Assembly (NCBI GenBank): GCA_017577405.1
Contig: PIUA01000020.1
Coordinates: forward strand, 62,001-126,000
Length of the DNA stretch: 64,000 bases
Direction of reading: 5' to 3'
Source of the DNA: Bacillota bacterium
GTDB lineage: Bacteria; Bacillota; Limnochordia; Limnochordales; Limnochordaceae
This document shows positions 35,603-45,392 of the stretch, one piece after another; positions within the stretch are counted from its first letter, which is position 1, and every line of letters starts with the position of its first letter. The notes beneath the pieces were generated by a model. The model searched no databases, had not been told where the DNA came from, and saw only the letters and a list, made by a program, of their open reading frames with translations. The position numbers and the translations under genes were made by a program.

Positions 35603-36979
35603 GTGTCAGGCCTGCCGCGGGTGGTCATCGTGGGACGGCCCAACGTGGGTAAGTCCACCCTGTTCAACCGGATGGTCCGCCGCCGGGTGGCCCTGGTCCA
35701 CGACGAGCCCGGGGTGACCCGAGATCCGCTGGAGGCGGTGGTGGAGTGGGCGGGGCGGCGGTTCCTCCTGGTGGACACGGGCGGGTACGACCCCCGCAGC
35801 CCTGAGCCCGTCGGCCCCCAGGTGGTGGCCAAGGTGCAGGAGATGATGGACCAGGCCGATCTCCTGGTCCTACTGGTTGACGGGAGGCAAGGCCTGACGG
35901 CCCTCGATGAGGAAGCGGCCGACCAGGTCCGCCGGCTGGGGAAGCCCATCCTTCTGGGCGTCAACAAGGTGGACGACGCCTCCCACAGGGCGCTCGTCGC
36001 CGAGTTCTACGCCCTGGGCCTGGGCGAGCCCATCGCCCTCTCGGCGGAGCACGGGACGGGGGTCTCCCGGCTGATGGATCTGATCGTGGAGGCCCTCCCC
36101 CAACAGCCGGCCTCCTCGGACGAGAGCGATCCCATCCGGGTGGCCATCATCGGCCGGCCCAACGTGGGCAAGTCTTCGCTCATCAACCGGCTCCTGGGCT
36201 ACGAGCGGCTCATCACCAGCCCCCAGGCAGGCACCACCCGGGACGTGATCGACAGCCATCTGGTCCAGGAGGGCCGGGAGTTCGTCCTGCTGGATACCGC
36301 GGGCATCCGCCGCCGCAGCCGGATCCTGGCCAGCCCCGATGGGACGTTGGAACGGATCAGCGTCTCCAAAGCCCTCGGGGCGCTCCGGCGGGCCCACGTC
36401 GCCTTGCTCCTCATCGACGGGGTGGAGGGCTTTACCGACCAGGACCGCCGCTTGGTCCGCCAGGTGGAGCAGGCAGGCTGCGGCCTGGTCCTGGTGGTGA
36501 ACAAGTGGGACCTGGTCCAGAAGGAGACCGGTACCCTGGAACGGTACGAGAAGCACCTCCGGGGCCAGTACCCCTTGCTCGAGTGGGTGCCCATGCTCTT
36601 CGTCTCCGCGGTGACGGGCCAGCGGGTGCGGCAGGTGCTCACCGCGGCGGCGTACGTCTACGATCAGGCGGGGGCCCGGGTGCCCACCGCGGTGCTGAAC
36701 GAGACCCTCCGGGCGGCCATCGCCACCCGCCAGCCCCCGGCCCGCAAGGGCCGCCGCCTCAAGATCTTCTATGGGACCCAGGTGGGGACCCGACCGCCCC
36801 AGATCGTGCTCTTTGTCAACGACCCCGCGCTGCTCCACGTCTCCTACCAGCGCTTCCTCGAAAACCAGATCCGCATGCGGTTCGGCTTTGCCGGCACGCC
36901 TCTGCGCCTCATCCTCCGGGCCCGGCGGGGCGAGGGCAGCTTGGGTGCCGGCTCGGGCCGGTCCCAGGCGGCACCGTAA
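35603..36979 (+). CDS. der: Ribosome-associated GTPase Der (EngA)
   Basis: Essential ribosome assembly GTPase with two tandem G domains and a C-terminal KH-like domain, 458 residues. G domain 1: GRPNVGKSTLFNRM, DTGGYD, NKVD. G domain 2: GRPNVGKSSLINRL, LDTAGIRR, NKWD. The KH part includes KIFYGTQVGTRPPQIVLFVN and YQRFLENQIR. It starts with GTG after GGAGGAGGGAG. Confidence 0.97.
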   Translation: MSGLPRVVIVGRPNVGKSTLFNRMVRRRVALVHDEPGVTRDPLEAVVEWAGRRFLLVDTGGYDPRSPEPVGPQVVAKVQEMMDQADLLVLLVDGRQGLTALDEEAADQVRRLGKPILLGVNKVDDASHRALVAEFYALGLGEPIALSAEHGTGVSRLMDLIVEALPQQPASSDESDPIRVAIIGRPNVGKSSLINRLLGYERLITSPQAGTTRDVIDSHLVQEGREFVLLDTAGIRRRSRILASPDGTLERISVSKALGALRRAHVALLLIDGVEGFTDQDRRLVRQVEQAGCGLVLVVNKWDLVQKETGTLERYEKHLRGQYPLLEWVPMLFVSAVTGQRVRQVLTAAAYVYDQAGARVPTAVLNETLRAAIATRQPPARKGRRLKIFYGTQVGTRPPQIVLFVNDPALLHVSYQRFLENQIRMRFGFAGTPLRLILRARRGEGSLGAGSGRSQAAP

Positions 36980-36997
36980 TCCTGGAGGCGTCCCGTC

Positions 36998-38038
36998 ATG
37001 GTGTGGCAGACCACCACCGTCGCCGTCCTCGGCGGGGGCAGCTGGGGGACCGCGCTGGCCCAGCACCTGGCCGGCCGGGGGTTGGAACCCCTTCTGTGGG
37101 TGCGGCAGCCTGAGCGGGCGGCCGACATCCGTCGGGCCCGGCAGAACAGCCGCTACCTTCCGGGCGTGGCCCTGGCGCCCCAGATCCGCATCACCGCCGA
37201 TCTGGAGGAAGCCTTCCAGGCCTCCCTCCTCTTCCTGGCCATCCCCACCCAGACCATCCGGGCCTGGGGCCAGGGGGTGAGGGGGCTCCTCCGGCCGGAG
37301 CACGTCCTGGTCCACGGCAGCAAGGGCCTGGAGGTGGGAAGCCGCCTCCGGGTGAGCCAGGTGCTGCTGGAGGTCTTGCCCTTGGAGCCTGAGCGCCTCC
37401 TCGCCCTCTCGGGACCCAACCTCGCGGAGGAGGTGGCCCGGGGGATCCCGTCGGCCACCGTCCTGGCCGGGGGCGACCCTGGCCTCCGGCGGCAGGTGCA
37501 GGAGCTCCTCACCGACCAGCGCCTCCGGGTCTACACCAGCGACGACCTGGTGGGGGTGGAGCTGGGCGGCGCCCTCAAAAACGTCATCGCGTTGGGGTGC
37601 GGCATCAGCGATGGTCTGGGTTTCGGTGAGAACACCCGGGCCGCGCTCATCACCCGGGGGCTTGCCGAGATGACCCGGCTGGGCTTGCGCCTCGGCGCCC
37701 ACCCTTTGACCTTCAGCGGCCTCTCAGGCCTGGGCGATTTGGTGGCCACCGCCACCAGCCTCCACTCCCGGAACCTGCGGGCGGGCCGAGCCATCGGCGC
37801 CGGCCGGTCCCCGGCGGAAGTCCTCAGGACGAGCCCCATGGTGATCGAAGGGGCCCCCACCGCCCACGCGGCCGTCGAGTTGGGGGAAGCCCTGGGGGTG
37901 GAACTCCCCATCGCCACCGCCGTCCACCAGGTCCTGGCGGGGCGGATCACCCCCCGGGAGGCGGTGGCCCAGCTCATGGGCCGCGACCCCCGGGAGGAGC
38001 GGGAGATCCTGGGCCTGCCCGCCCCCGGCCCGGCCTGA
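36998..38038 (+). CDS. gpsA: Glycerol-3-phosphate dehydrogenase [NAD(P)+]
   Basis: Reduces dihydroxyacetone phosphate for phospholipid synthesis. 346 residues with the dinucleotide motif VAVLGGGSWGTALAQHLA, SGPNLAEEVARGIPSATVLA, ELGGALKNVIALGCGISDGL with the catalytic lysine and TFSGLSGLGDLVATATSLHS. It lies 18 bases after der, then spoIVA follows; the der-gpsA-spoIVA-hup order is conserved in Bacillota. Confidence 0.97.
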   Translation: MVWQTTTVAVLGGGSWGTALAQHLAGRGLEPLLWVRQPERAADIRRARQNSRYLPGVALAPQIRITADLEEAFQASLLFLAIPTQTIRAWGQGVRGLLRPEHVLVHGSKGLEVGSRLRVSQVLLEVLPLEPERLLALSGPNLAEEVARGIPSATVLAGGDPGLRRQVQELLTDQRLRVYTSDDLVGVELGGALKNVIALGCGISDGLGFGENTRAALITRGLAEMTRLGLRLGAHPLTFSGLSGLGDLVATATSLHSRNLRAGRAIGAGRSPAEVLRTSPMVIEGAPTAHAAVELGEALGVELPIATAVHQVLAGRITPREAVAQLMGRDPREEREILGLPAPGPA

Positions 38039-38208
38039 CGGGCCCGGGAAGCCGTCGCCCTTCACCCGTCTTTCTCAAAAGATCCAACGGGAATTCCCAC
38101 CCGCCCGGTCTAGGAGAGACCCCTTCACCCATAAACTTGTACCGGTGTGCCCGGTGCGGCGGCAGGGGCGCCGGGTGTGGCGCCTTGGGACGCGAAGGAG
38201 GGCGACGG

Positions 38209-39687
38209 ATGGATCGCTTCGACATCTTTCAGGATATCTCCCGACGGACCCACGGGAGCGTCTACCTGGGCGTGGTGGGCCCCGTGCGGACGGGCAAGTC
38301 CACGTTCATCAAGCGGTTTATGGACCTGATGGTCATGCCGGGGATCACCGATCCCCACGACCGGAACCGCACCCTGGACGCCCTCCCTCAGAGCGGCTCG
38401 GGCCGGGCGATCATGACCACCCAGCCCCAGTTCGTCCCCGAGCGGCCCGTGGAGGTGGAGCTGGAGGACGGCCTCCGCTTCCGCATCCGCCTGGTCGACT
38501 GCGTGGGGTACGCGGTGGAAGGGGCCCAGGGGTACCTCACGGAGCACGGCCCCCGGATGGTCCGTACCCCCTGGTTCGAGCGGGAGATCACCTTCGAAGA
38601 GGCGGCGGAAATCGGGACCCGGAAGGTGATCCAGGACCACTCGACCATCGGCCTGGTGGTGACCACCGATGGCTCGGTGACCGACCTGCCCCGGGAGGCC
38701 TACGAACCCGCGGAGGAGCGGGTGATCCGGGAGCTGCAGGAGCTGGGCAAGCCCTTTGTGGTGCTCCTCAACTCGGTCCGGCCCGAGTCGGCGACCTGCC
38801 GGCAGCTGGCCCAGCAGCTGACCGAACGGTACGGGGTGCCGGTGGTGCCCACCGACTGCCTCCACCTGACCGAGGCCGAGATCCTGGACCTGATGCGGGC
38901 CGTCCTCTACGAGTTCCCCGTGCGGGAGGTGGCCGTCCAGCTCCCGGGCTGGGTGGAGGAGCTGGAGAGCACCCACTGGCTGGCCCAGCAGTTCCGGGAG
39001 GCCGTCTGGGCCGCGGTGGAGCCGGTGGAGAAGGTCCGGGACGTGGACCGGGCCGCCCGGACCCTGGCCGCAGCCGAGCCCGTCGCCGATGCCCGGGTCC
39101 GCTCGGTGGATCTAGGCGAGGGGCGGGCGCTCATCCGGCTGACGGCCGATGAGTCCCTCTTCTACCAGGTAATGCAGGAGATCACGGGCCTGGAGATCGC
39201 CGACGACCGAGCCCTGGTTCGGAACCTGCGGGAACTGGCCCAGGCCAAGCGGGTCTACGACAAGGTGGCCGAGGCCCTGGAACAGGTCCGCCGGACGGGG
39301 TACGGGGTGGTGGCGCCGCTCTTGGAGGAGATCACCTTCGAGGAGCCCGAGATCATCCGCCAGGGTGGCCGCTTCGGCGTCAAGTTGACCGCCTCCGCGC
39401 CGTCCATCCACATGGTCCAGGCCAACATCCTCACGGAAGTGACCCCCTTCGTCGGCACCGAGCAGCAGGGGGAGGAGCTGGCCCGCTACTTCACCGAGGA
39501 GTTCGAGAAGGAGCCGGCGAGGCTTTGGAACTCCGAGTTCCTGGGTCGCTCCCTGCAGGATCTGATCCGGGACGGCATCGAAAGCAAGCTCCACCGCATC
39601 CCCGAACACGCCCAGCACAAGCTGCAGGAGACCTTGACCCGCATCGTCAACGAGGGCTCCGGAGGCTTGATTTGCATCATCCTGTGA
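38209..39687 (+). CDS. spoIVA: Stage IV sporulation protein A (spore coat ATPase)
   Basis: Self-polymerising ATPase that forms the basement layer of the spore coat. The 492-residue length equals that of Bacillus SpoIVA, starting DRFDIFQDISRRTHGSVYLG, with Walker A GPVRTGKS (24-31), TTDGSVTDLPREAY, and the C-terminal region ending GSGGLICIIL. The ATG at 38209 follows GAAGGAGG. CATAAACT at 38130-38137 resembles a sigma-E -10 at a reasonable distance, but no good -35 is seen. Confidence 0.97.
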   Translation: MDRFDIFQDISRRTHGSVYLGVVGPVRTGKSTFIKRFMDLMVMPGITDPHDRNRTLDALPQSGSGRAIMTTQPQFVPERPVEVELEDGLRFRIRLVDCVGYAVEGAQGYLTEHGPRMVRTPWFEREITFEEAAEIGTRKVIQDHSTIGLVVTTDGSVTDLPREAYEPAEERVIRELQELGKPFVVLLNSVRPESATCRQLAQQLTERYGVPVVPTDCLHLTEAEILDLMRAVLYEFPVREVAVQLPGWVEELESTHWLAQQFREAVWAAVEPVEKVRDVDRAARTLAAAEPVADARVRSVDLGEGRALIRLTADESLFYQVMQEITGLEIADDRALVRNLRELAQAKRVYDKVAEALEQVRRTGYGVVAPLLEEITFEEPEIIRQGGRFGVKLTASAPSIHMVQANILTEVTPFVGTEQQGEELARYFTEEFEKEPARLWNSEFLGRSLQDLIRDGIESKLHRIPEHAQHKLQETLTRIVNEGSGGLICIIL

Positions 39688-39770
39688 GGTGTTGATGCAT
39701 AGACCCGCAGGCCGGGGGAGACCTTAAGCTCCGCCCCGAGGCCGTTCTCGGGCCCTGAGGAGGAGTGGCT

Positions 39771-40049
39771 ATGACCAAGTCGGATCTGGCGGACCGGGTG
39801 GCCCAGCTGACCCGGATCACCAAAGCCGAGGCCCACGCGGCGGTGGACGCCATGCTGGAAGCGATCCAGGAAGCCCTGGCCCAGGGGGAGCGGGTGCAGC
39901 TCATCGGCTTCGGAAGCTTCGAGGTCCGGAGCCGGGCGGCCCGGACGGGGCGGAACCCCCGAACGGGCGAGCCCATCACCATCCAGGCTTCGAACCTGCC
40001 CGTCTTCCGCCCGGGCCGGGCGCTGAAGGACGCCATCCAGGCGCCGTAA
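39771..40049 (+). CDS. hup: DNA-binding protein HU
   Basis: 92-residue nucleoid protein. It begins TKSDLADRVAQLTRITKAEA, has the beta-arm entry IGFGSFEVRSRAARTGRNPR and the arm residues TGEPITI. The ATG at 39771 (AGGAGGAGTGGCT) is preferred over a GTG at 39765. Position after spoIVA matches hup/hbs in Bacillus. Confidence 0.96.
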   Translation: MTKSDLADRVAQLTRITKAEAHAAVDAMLEAIQEALAQGERVQLIGFGSFEVRSRAARTGRNPRTGEPITIQASNLPVFRPGRALKDAIQAP

Positions 40050-40074
40050 GGGCCCTGGCCGCCTTTCCAACCTC

Positions 40075-40103
40075 TTCCGGGGTTCCCGCCGCTCTGTTAT
40101 ACT
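40075..40103 (+). promoter_or_regulatory. Candidate promoter of the hom-thrC-thrB-lysC operon
   Basis: TATACT (40098-40103) with an upstream TG (TGTTATACT), an extended -10, and a weak TTCCGG (40075-40080) at 17-base spacing. It lies 33 bases before the hom ATG. No T-box is seen. Confidence 0.5.
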
Positions 40104-40136
40104 GTCCCCATCGAGTGGCAGAAGGGAGCCCCAAGC

Positions 40137-41426
40137 ATGAGCCAAGCCCTAGGCGTCGCGCTGCTGGGCGCCGGCACCGTGGGGAGCGGGGTGCTCCGCA
40201 TCCTGGAGCGCCACCGCGAGCGGATTGAGGCCCGCGCCGGCGGCCCGCTGGACGTGCGCTGGATCGCCGTCCGTTCCCTCACCAAGCCCCGGGACCTGCC
40301 GACCAACGCCCGCCTGACCGATGATCCTCTGGAAGCCGTCCACGACCCTGGCGTCCACGTGGTGATCGAGGTGATGGGCGGCGAGGAGCCGGCGACCCAC
40401 CTCATCGAGACGGCCTTGGCGCAGGGGAAGCACGTGGTGACGGCCAACAAGGTGGTCATCGCCCGGTCGGGGCAGCGGCTCCTCGAGGCGTACCCGGACC
40501 GCCTCCACTATGAGGCAAGCGTCGCGGGCGGCATCCCCATCATCAAACCCCTGCAGGAGTGCCTCATCGCCAACCGGCTGGACCAGGTGCTGGGGATCGT
40601 CAACGGCACCACCAACTACATCCTCTCCCGGATGGACCAGGCGGGGATCTCCTTCGGGGAGGCCCTGGCCGAAGCCCAGGCCGCCGGCTACGCGGAAGCC
40701 GATCCCACCTATGACATCAGCGGTCTGGATGCGGCCCACAAGCTGGTCATCCTGGCCATGCTCGCCTTCGAGGCCCCCTTCAGCCTGGCGGACGTCCACG
40801 TGGAGGGGATCGGGCAGCTGGAGACCACTGATCTGGCCTACGCCCGGGAGTTTGGCTACACCGTCAAGCTCCTGGCGGTGGCCCGGCGGGAGGAGGCGGT
40901 GGAACTCCGGGTCCACCCGGCCCTCCTGCCCCGGGAGCACCCCCTGGCCAAGGTGGATGGGGTGACCAACGCGGTCTTCGTCGAGGGGGATGCCACGGGA
41001 CCGCTCATGTTCACCGGCGCCGGGGCGGGGAGCCTGCCCACCGCCTCCTCGGTGGTGGCCGATCTGGTGGAGGCCGCCCGGCGCCTGCGATCCCAAGGGC
41101 AGGAGCCCAACGGGCCCCTCTTCCGCCAGGGGCGGCCCCGGGTCCGGCCGCCGGAAGAGATGGTCAGCCCCTTCTACCTCCGCTTCCGGGTGGTGGACCG
41201 GCCCGGGGTGTTGGCCCAGATCGCCAGCGCCTTCGGCCGGCACCAAGTGAGCATCGAATCGGTCATCCAGCGGGGCAGGGGCCACGAGCCCGTCGACTTG
41301 GTCTTCATCACCCACCCGGCCCGGGTCGCCAGCCTCTCCCAAGCCCTGGAGGCGATCCGGGCCCTGCCGGTGGTCCACCAGGTGGCCGCCTGCCTCCGGG
41401 TCGAACGGGGGTGGGGGCATGCCTGA
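40137..41426 (+). CDS. hom: Homoserine dehydrogenase
   Basis: Reduces aspartate semialdehyde to homoserine. 429 residues: NAD(P) loop VALLGAGTVGSGVLRIL, ANKVVIA, the catalytic GGIPIIKPLQE and NGTTNYILSRM blocks, EADPTYDISGLDAAHKLVIL with the active lysine, and a C-terminal ACT domain (FRVVDRPGVLAQIASAFGRH) for threonine feedback. It overlaps thrC by eight bases. Confidence 0.97.
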   Translation: MSQALGVALLGAGTVGSGVLRILERHRERIEARAGGPLDVRWIAVRSLTKPRDLPTNARLTDDPLEAVHDPGVHVVIEVMGGEEPATHLIETALAQGKHVVTANKVVIARSGQRLLEAYPDRLHYEASVAGGIPIIKPLQECLIANRLDQVLGIVNGTTNYILSRMDQAGISFGEALAEAQAAGYAEADPTYDISGLDAAHKLVILAMLAFEAPFSLADVHVEGIGQLETTDLAYAREFGYTVKLLAVARREEAVELRVHPALLPREHPLAKVDGVTNAVFVEGDATGPLMFTGAGAGSLPTASSVVADLVEAARRLRSQGQEPNGPLFRQGRPRVRPPEEMVSPFYLRFRVVDRPGVLAQIASAFGRHQVSIESVIQRGRGHEPVDLVFITHPARVASLSQALEAIRALPVVHQVAACLRVERGWGHA

Positions 41427-42495
41427 GCGGTCCCCGGGTCTCATCGAGCGGTACCGTCCTTACCTCCCCGTCACCCCCTCCACACCGGTAGTCACCCTGG
41501 CCGAGGGGTGGACGCCCCTTCTGCCGGCGCCCCGTCTGGCCCGGGCCTTGGAGCTGCCCGTGGAGCTCTACCTGAAGGTGGAGGGGGCCAACCCCACGGG
41601 CTCCTTCAAAGACCGGGGGATGACCGTCGCGGTCAGCCTGGCGTTGGAGGCGGGGGCGCGGGCGGTGGTCTGCGCCTCCACCGGGAACACCTCCGCCTCC
41701 GCAGCGGCGTACGCGGCCCGGGCGGGGCTCCAGGCCGTCGTCCTCATCCCCCGGGGCGCGGTGGCCCGGGGGAAGCTGGCCCAGGCCGTCCACCTGGGGG
41801 CCCGGGTGCTGGAGGTGGAGGGGAACTTCGATGCAGCCCTCCGGCTGGTCCGGGCCCTGGCTGAAAGTGAGCGGCTGCCCATCCGGCTGGTCAACTCGGT
41901 CAACCCCCACCGGCTCCAGGGCCAGAAGACGGCCGCCTTCGAGGTGTGCGACCAGCTGGGCGGCCCCCCCGACATGCTGGCCCTGCCCGTGGGCAACGCG
42001 GGGAACATCACCGCCTACTGGATGGGCTTCCAAGAGTATGCAAGCCACGGCCTCATCGAGCGGCTGCCCAAGCTCTTGGGCTTTCAGGCGGAAGGGGCCG
42101 CGCCGCTGGTGCGGGGGGTGCCCGTCGCCGCCCCTGAGACGGTGGCCACTGCCATCCGCATCGGCCACCCGGCCTCGTGGGAGGGCGCCATCAAGGCCCG
42201 GGACCAATCGGGCGGGGTGATCGAGGCGGTGAGCGACGGGGAGATCCTCCAGGCCTACCGGGCCATCGCCGCCCAGGAGGGAGTTTTCTGCGAGCCAGCT
42301 TCCGCCATCTCCGTGGCCGGTGTGGCCAAGCTCGCCCGCCAGGGGTACTTCCGGGGGGGCGAGACGGTGGTCTGTGTGCTCACGGGCCACGGCCTGAAAG
42401 ACCCCGACCAGGCGGTGGCTGGGGTGCCCGAGCCCCAGGTGGTGCCCGATGAGCTGTCGGCGGTGATGGAAGCCCTGGAGGGGATGCTGGCATGA
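41419..42495 (+). CDS. thrC: Threonine synthase
   Basis: PLP enzyme converting O-phosphohomoserine to threonine, 358 residues of the short bacterial type. The PLP lysine is in NPTGSFKDRGMTVAVSLA, followed by CASTGNTSASAAAYAARAGL, NSVNPHRLQGQKTAAFE and PVGNAGNITAYWMGF. The ATG overlaps hom; the stop overlaps thrB as ATGA. Confidence 0.97.
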   Translation: MPERSPGLIERYRPYLPVTPSTPVVTLAEGWTPLLPAPRLARALELPVELYLKVEGANPTGSFKDRGMTVAVSLALEAGARAVVCASTGNTSASAAAYAARAGLQAVVLIPRGAVARGKLAQAVHLGARVLEVEGNFDAALRLVRALAESERLPIRLVNSVNPHRLQGQKTAAFEVCDQLGGPPDMLALPVGNAGNITAYWMGFQEYASHGLIERLPKLLGFQAEGAAPLVRGVPVAAPETVATAIRIGHPASWEGAIKARDQSGGVIEAVSDGEILQAYRAIAAQEGVFCEPASAISVAGVAKLARQGYFRGGETVVCVLTGHGLKDPDQAVAGVPEPQVVPDELSAVMEALEGMLA

Positions 42496-43418
42496 CCTCC
42501 GGCCGGAGGGTTCTGGTCCAGGCACCGGCGACGGTGGCCAACCTGGGGCCCGGCTTCGACACCCTCGGCCTGGCCCTGGACCTGGCCAACGAGGTGGAGC
42601 TGGTCCTCTTGGAGGAGGGGCCGGCCATGGAGGTTCCGCCGGCGCACGTCATCCTGACGGGCGAGGGGGAGGAGGAGCTTCCCCGGGACGGGACGAACCG
42701 GGTGGTCCAGGCGGCCAACCGGCTCTGGCAGCGGGTTCGGGGACGCTCGCCCCGCTTGCAGGTCCGCTGCACCAACCGGATCCCGCTCCAAAGCGGCTTG
42801 GGGAGCAGTGCCGCCGCGGCGGTGGCCGGCCTGGTGGGGGCCCACCGGCTCTTGGGCGAACCCCTGAACCCCGAGGAGCTCCTCTACCTGGCCTGGGAGT
42901 TGGAAGGCCACGGCGACAACGCAGCGCCCGCGCTGGCGGGGGGCCTGACGGTGGTCCTGCCCCAACGGCAGATGGTCCGTCTCGACCCGCCGGACCTGGA
43001 TGTAGCCGTCGCCTTGCCCCACCAGCGGTGGAGCACCCAGGCCTCCCGGGGGGTGCTGCCCCAGGAGGTCTCCCGGGCCGATGCGGTCTTCAACCTGGCC
43101 AGTCTCGCCGGGCTGGTCGCCTGCCTGGCCTCCGGGCAGTGGGCCCACCTCCGGGCCGCCATGGCCGACCGGCTGCACCAGCCCTACCGGCTGCCCCGGA
43201 TCCCCGGAGCCCAGGAGGCGATGGCCGCCGGGCTGGAGGCGGGGGCATGGGGGACCGCCCTGGCCGGGGCCGGCCCGGCGGTCGTCGCCTTGACCCCGCC
43301 CGGCGCGGGGGAGGCGGTGGCCCAGGCCATGGCCCAGGCCTTTGCCGCCGCGGGGCAACCGGCCCAAGCCTTGGCCTGCCGGCCGGCGGCTCAGGGAGCC
43401 CTGGGGAGAGAGGGGTGA
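42492..43418 (+). CDS. thrB: Homoserine kinase
   Basis: GHMP kinase of 308 residues. The N-terminal [20 protein letters not shown] and the ATP loop [20 protein letters not shown] are diagnostic, and [18 protein letters not shown] matches the family (here [14 protein letters not shown]). It phosphorylates homoserine for ThrC. The start overlaps thrC as ATGA, and lysC starts eight bases after its stop. Confidence 0.96.
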   Translation: MTSGRRVLVQAPATVANLGPGFDTLGLALDLANEVELVLLEEGPAMEVPPAHVILTGEGEEELPRDGTNRVVQAANRLWQRVRGRSPRLQVRCTNRIPLQSGLGSSAAAAVAGLVGAHRLLGEPLNPEELLYLAWELEGHGDNAAPALAGGLTVVLPQRQMVRLDPPDLDVAVALPHQRWSTQASRGVLPQEVSRADAVFNLASLAGLVACLASGQWAHLRAAMADRLHQPYRLPRIPGAQEAMAAGLEAGAWGTALAGAGPAVVALTPPGAGEAVAQAMAQAFAAAGQPAQALACRPAAQGALGREG

Positions 43419-43425
43419 CGCAGGG

Positions 43426-44685
43426 TTGGAAGGGATTGTGGTGCAAAAGTACGGCGGCAGCTCCGTGGCCGACGCTGAGCGGATCCGCCGGGTGGCCCGG
43501 CGGGTGGTGGCCACCCACCAGACCGGGCGGCCGGTGGTGGTGGTCGTCTCGGCCATGGGCGATACCACCGATCACTTGATTGAGCTGGCCCACCAGATCA
43601 GCCCCAGCCCGCCCAAGCGGGAGATGGACATGCTGCTCAGCACCGGCGAGCAGGTCTCCATCGCCCTGCTGGCCATGGCCATCCAGGAAGAGGGGGCGGA
43701 GGCCATCAGCCTGACGGGCGCCCAGGTGGGGATCCGGACCGACAGCCAGCACATGCGGGCCCGGATCCAAGAGGTGCGCACCGAGCGGATCCTCCATGAG
43801 CTGAGCCAGGGCCGGATTGTGATCGTCGCCGGTTTCCAAGGGATTGACGACCTGAACGACATCACCACCTTGGGCCGGGGCGGCTCGGACACCACCGCCG
43901 TCGCCTTGGCGGCCGCGCTGAAGGCGGAGCGCTGTGAGATCTACACCGACGTGGACGGTGTGTACACCGCCGATCCCCGGGTGGTGCCGGAGGCCCGGCG
44001 GCTGGAGTGGGTGGCGTACGGGGAGATGCTGGAGCTGGCCAGCCTGGGCGCGGTGGTCCTCCAACCCAGGGCCGTGGAGTACGCCGCCCAGCACGGGGTG
44101 GTGCTCTGGGTCCGCTCCAGCTTCGTCGAGGGTCCAGGGACAGTGGTGAGGGAGGTATCCCCGATGGAGCATGCGCGCGTGGTGGTGGGGGTGACCCATG
44201 ACCGAAACGTGGCCAAGGTGGTGGTGGTCGACGTGCCCGACCGGCCGGGGGTGGCCCACCAGCTCTTCAACGCCTTGGCCCAGGAAGAGATCAACGTGGA
44301 CATGATCGTCCAGACCACCAAAGCCCAGCAGGCCACCGACCTGCTCTTCACCGTCACCCGGGACGACTTGCCCCGGGCCAAGCAGATCGTCGAGGCGGTG
44401 GCCCGGGACCTGGGGGCGACCGCGGTCCAGGAGGACCCGTCGGTGGCCAAGGTCTCCATCGTTGGGGCGGGGATGATGAGCCATCCGGGCGTGGCCGCCC
44501 GCATGTTCGGGGCCCTGGCCGAGGGGGGCATCAACATCCACGTGATCAGCACCTCGGAGATCAAGATCAGCTGCCTCATCGACGAGGACCGGGTGGAGGA
44601 GGCGGTCCGGCGGGTCCACCAGGCCTTCCGCCTGGACCAGCTGGACAGCGAAGAGGCTCCGGCGCCGCAGGAGGCCACCTCCTAA
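43426..44685 (+). CDS. lysC: Aspartate kinase
   Basis: First enzyme of the aspartate pathway (419 residues). [55 protein letters not shown] and [15 protein letters not shown] mark the kinase domain. Two C-terminal ACT domains include [20 protein letters not shown] and [19 protein letters not shown]. The likely start is TTG at 43426; GTG at 43438 or 43441 are alternatives. It ends the operon ahead of a terminator. Confidence 0.96.
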   Translation: MEGIVVQKYGGSSVADAERIRRVARRVVATHQTGRPVVVVVSAMGDTTDHLIELAHQISPSPPKREMDMLLSTGEQVSIALLAMAIQEEGAEAISLTGAQVGIRTDSQHMRARIQEVRTERILHELSQGRIVIVAGFQGIDDLNDITTLGRGGSDTTAVALAAALKAERCEIYTDVDGVYTADPRVVPEARRLEWVAYGEMLELASLGAVVLQPRAVEYAAQHGVVLWVRSSFVEGPGTVVREVSPMEHARVVVGVTHDRNVAKVVVVDVPDRPGVAHQLFNALAQEEINVDMIVQTTKAQQATDLLFTVTRDDLPRAKQIVEAVARDLGATAVQEDPSVAKVSIVGAGMMSHPGVAARMFGALAEGGINIHVISTSEIKISCLIDEDRVEEAVRRVHQAFRLDQLDSEEAPAPQEATS

Positions 44686-44706
44686 GCCGCCCGCCTCATA
44701 CTTCCG

Positions 44707-44740
44707 GGCCCGGCGGTTCTTCGGCCGCCGGGCCTTTTTT
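44707..44740 (+). terminator. Rho-independent terminator after lysC
   Basis: Ten-base arms GGCCCGGCGG (44707-44716) and CCGCCGGGCC (44725-44734), an 8-base loop and six T residues. It isolates the aspartate operon from the following cassette. Confidence 0.95.
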
Positions 44741-44753
44741 CTTGCCAGACCGC

Positions 44754-44783
44754 TTGCCTGGGACCGGACGCCCGGAGTAGAAT
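44754..44783 (+). promoter_or_regulatory. Promoter of the HTH/aminotransferase-reductase cassette
   Basis: TTGCCT (44754-44759), 18-base spacer, TAGAAT (44778-44783), directly after the lysC terminator and 47 bases before the GTG at 44830. It is the only promoter candidate seen before the three following genes. Confidence 0.65.
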
Positions 44784-44829
44784 GGGGGGCAAGGAGCACA
44801 CTTTTGTGCACAACCCGGAGGTGCATCCC

Positions 44830-45390
44830 GTGACCGACCTGGTCCGCATCGGCGACAAGGTAATCGACCGGGCCCGCCTCCACCGGCTGATCGACCAGGC
44901 CCTCGACCTTCGTGCCGGCGGGGCCTCCCAGCAGGAGGTGGCCGACCGCCTGGGCACCGACCGGACCTTTGTCTCCCGCCTGGAGACCCTGGGCGAGCTC
45001 CGCCGGGGCCGGCGGATCGGGCTGGTGGGCTTCCCCGTGGCCAACAAAGGGGAGCTGGAGGCCCTGGCCGCCGCGGAGGGGCTCGACTGGGTCCTGCTCA
45101 TGACCGATGCGGAACGCTGGGCCTACGTCCGGAACCGCTCCGGGATCGACCTGGTCAACGACATCATGGCCCTCATCTCCCAAGCGCAGGAGCTGGACGC
45201 GGTGATCGTGCTCGGCTCCGACATGCGGGTTCAGCTCTTGGAGGCCGTGCTGGGGCGGAAGGCGGTGGGTATGGTGATCGGTGCCTCGCCCATCCAGGGC
45301 GACCGCCCGGTGGACACCGATCGGCTGCGGGAGCTGATCCGGGCCCTCAAGGCCTCGGAGAACGGGCCAGGGCCGGCGAGGGGGGAGTGA
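44830..45390 (+). CDS. HTH-domain protein, putative regulator of the cassette
   Basis: 186 residues. The N-terminal third contains a helix-turn-helix: GGASQQEVADRLGTDRTFVS, then RLETLGELRRGRR. The rest is an alpha/beta domain (RIGLVGFPVANKGELEALAA, VLLMTDAERWAYV, DAVIVLGSDMRVQLLEAVLG) that I do not recognise and that might bind a small ligand. I choose the GTG at 44830 after GGAGGTG; an ATG at 44782 overlaps the -10. It leads a compact unit of three genes, so local autoregulation is a reasonable inference. Confidence 0.8.
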   Translation: MTDLVRIGDKVIDRARLHRLIDQALDLRAGGASQQEVADRLGTDRTFVSRLETLGELRRGRRIGLVGFPVANKGELEALAAAEGLDWVLLMTDAERWAYVRNRSGIDLVNDIMALISQAQELDAVIVLGSDMRVQLLEAVLGRKAVGMVIGASPIQGDRPVDTDRLRELIRALKASENGPGPARGE

Positions 45391-45392
45391 CG

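Noticed and set aside
40050-40136. T-box or threonine attenuator before hom
   Set aside because: The leader is under 40 bases after the -10, too short for a T-box, and no terminator hairpin is present.
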